From: Epiperipatus broadwayi
Lineage: Eukaryota; Onychophora; Udeonychophora; Euonychophora; Peripatidae
NCBI GenBank assembly: GCA_028023455.1
Contig: JAQFVV010000182.1
Location: 2,480,001-2,544,000 of the forward strand
DNA: 64,000 nucleotides
Direction of reading: 5' to 3'
The stretch's first letter is position 1. Each line of letters starts with the position of its first letter. The notes below the pieces were generated by a model that saw nothing but the letters and a program-made list of their open reading frames with translations, was not told the DNA's origin and did not search any database. The position numbers were made by a program, and so were the translations under genes. Below are positions 61,891 to 64,000 of the stretch, piece by piece.

Positions 61891-64000
61891 CATGAGAATT
61901 AATTTTTAATCTGGCCCACTAGCAAAGCGGAGAAGATAATGAGACATCTATTACTATGACTAAACTAAAATATATATAAGCATGGCTATATGTGTGGAAG
62001 TTGAGAAAAAGGAATTCGAACTACTCAAATAAGTTAGACAATAAAAATATAGTTTAATATAATACTATGCATATAATACTAGACTGTAATACTATGCAGA
62101 TGTAGCAATCTGGTATGGGATAAGTTAATATGCTCTAATTTATTGCCCCTAATGAAACAATCTGCAGAGACTTACCAGGCTTAGAAGGGGAAAAAGTTGC
62201 ATCTAACTATGTTCAGACTTTGGGTCTTCTGATAGAATGCTAATGAGAACTGATGAAATGTTTAACCAATGATTGCATACACTTTAATTGACTGACTATA
62301 TCCCTATTTAATAATATTAAATGCAATTTAGGTTAGTTCATCCACTTTCCCCCTTTTCAATTCCGTTATGGCCTAATATTCAAGCCCAGAGAGAATATTG
62401 CTTTTGACTCCTTTAACAGGTATGAACAGATACACACAGCAACTCTTGCACCTATATATAGGTTACAACTAACATTTCGTATATTGGATTACATTAAAGT
62501 ATTTATATGACAAGAAAAATAGATGTGTGTGCATGCATAATTGTTTATAGACTGTGGAATGTCCGGACAACTCAATAAACCAGAGACCGGAATAATATAA
62601 ACTCTTAAACATTTATTAACAATAATAAACAACATAAAGTATAATAACAATAGTAATGATAAAAAAATAAAAAATAATAATAATCATATGTACATGTGTC
62701 ACATGTGAACCTCTACCATTTTACTAATTAATGATTATTATAATCCAACCCTTATACCTCATGGTAGAAATCCATCTATGTCACTTATTCTTTACAAATC
62801 ATAATTATATAGAAAAATAAACTTTAATAATTTAAGATAATTGAGATGCTGGCTAGCTAAATTATATATTTACAGATGTTAACAATCTATGTAACAAATC
62901 CCCACCCCCCAATTTATATATATGATAGAGATAGAAATTAATACTAGTTGATTAGTCAAACATACTGGAAAATATATATACAAGGTTAATCAACAAAATA
63001 AAACATAAATATATATATATATATGTATTCTGTATAAGTGTTGCAATTTAATCTATGAAAATAAATGTAGAGAATCTTACCTTACTATTTATGTGGATAA
63101 CCTGATGTGAAGCAGGTGGGTTAACCTAAGTTTTATTTACAATGAAAATATAAAAATATCAAAGTGAATAATCCCCCCTTTCTTCTTTGCTAATTCTAAA
63201 AAAAAAATGAGGCTTCAGCATCAGTGTGAAAATACAACAGATAACAAGAATTAAAAAAAAAAAATTTACAATAATGATTTTTTGATTTAAAAAAATTGTA
63301 ATTGGACCAAAGTTCATAAAAATCATCCTAATAGAAGTAGTAGTAGTTGATAGTTAGGCAAGTTGTTCTTCAAAGCAGTTTCACTTAGTAAATCATTTTC
63401 CTTGTCAAGGATAGATAGGTACAATGGTGTCTCCTGTAGTTGTGTTTAATGGTAAACACCTTGATCCTCATTTGATTCACCATTAAGTATTCCAATGCTT
63501 GTTTACTTTGGACTGCAGGCATCTTCTTGTGTGTTTACAATAAAGTAGATAAATAAATAAATAAATAGAGGTTTAATGCAGCTGTAGAAAATAACATGAT
63601 GCACAATAGCATGTTTTGCTCTAGCCCATATTCATATTAAAGTACAATTCAATAATTATTTGTAATGATAAATTTATGTTGGATAATATAGAAGCACTTT
63701 ACATATATATATATATTAAGAAAATTATTTCATTTTTCTTTCTTTTCCAATTTTCAACAGATTAATTTTCGCTATTCTTTTTGAAAAAATTTAAAATAGT
63801 AAAAAAATTACTCCAACAACCTTTAAAACATGCTTTAGTTATTACAAAATTTATCAGTTATTCTTCTTATTTAACTTTCTTTCCTCTGAATTTGGTAAAC
63901 TTTTAGTTACAGCATTTGACTTATAAAAATGTTTATGATTTAAATAAAAGAAAAAGCAAAACTCCATTTTAGCGTTCTAAATTTTAGTTTTTACTGCTGT
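61891..64000. other. Right end of window, no gene recognised
   Basis: AT-rich sequence. A GTCCGGACAACTC segment near 62561 and a slightly GC-richer patch at about 62100-62450 may belong to a worn repeat. TA microsatellites lie near 63010-63025 and 63702-63716 and a TAAA run near 63549-63566. No frame with supporting signals was found. Confidence 0.45.

Overview
The window is very AT-rich, intron-bearing, transposon-dense nuclear DNA from a multicellular animal, almost certainly an invertebrate. The evidence is GT-AG exons separated by 9 to 19 kb, and relics of RTE-type and other LINEs, a Penelope-like element, a Ty3/gypsy element, hAT transposons and MITE-like elements. I cannot name the phylum. 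There are no bacterial-type genes, no CRISPR array, and no rRNA or intact tRNA gene. No long open reading frame is an ordinary single-exon gene.

The only host gene I can support runs on the + strand. Its exons are 23179-23300, 42545-42683 and 52053-52269. All three have canonical splice sites and compatible phases (1-0, 0-1, 1-2), and all encode lysine-rich, Ser/Asp/Glu-rich, disordered protein with CK2-like acidic serine clusters. It looks like part of a chromatin or nucleolar protein (ATRX-like and Nopp140-like proteins are possible), but no diagnostic domain lies in the window. A speculative upstream first coding exon is at 12676-12806. The other exons must lie outside the window or be too short to recognise.

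Layout. 1-5.3 kb: AT-rich DNA with a GC-richer island at about 300-700. 5.3-8.6 kb: a decayed + strand LINE split by a hAT element, which is itself split by another LINE tail. 8.9-19.2 kb: AT-rich DNA with tandem duplications, the possible first exon and a faint hAT transposase. 19.3-20.1 kb: a composite repeat with a 13-bp target duplication. 20.7-22.7 kb: a 5'-truncated RTE retroelement with a 24-bp target duplication. 23.2-42.5 kb: the first long intron, with GC-richer islands at 26.4-28.2 kb, a 448-bp foldback element, a promoter-like cluster near 32.1 kb, two inverted Penelope-like pieces, nested DNA transposons at 36.3-38.4 kb and another RTE relic at 40.2 kb. 42.7-52.0 kb: the second intron, with an RTE relic, a GC-richer unknown stretch and a second copy of the 6-kb hAT element. 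52.7-57.9 kb: a broken autonomous hAT transposon interrupted by a SINE-like sequence and a LINE. 57.8-59.9 kb: a further decayed LINE whose 3' end shares a 206-bp tandem duplication with the hAT end. 60-62 kb: a small hAT-like element and a gypsy fragment with an adjoining SINE-like piece. 62-64 kb: unassigned.

The main biology is a slowly expanding intron landscape that records nested transposition in datable order. I did not find a convincing new multi-gene system. The best candidates for new description are a pair of foldback elements that share a GATACTT terminus and 8-bp target duplications, the 856-bp composite repeat, and a 73-bp-arm hairpin just upstream of the second exon. All family assignments come from reading translated motifs by eye, without database searches.
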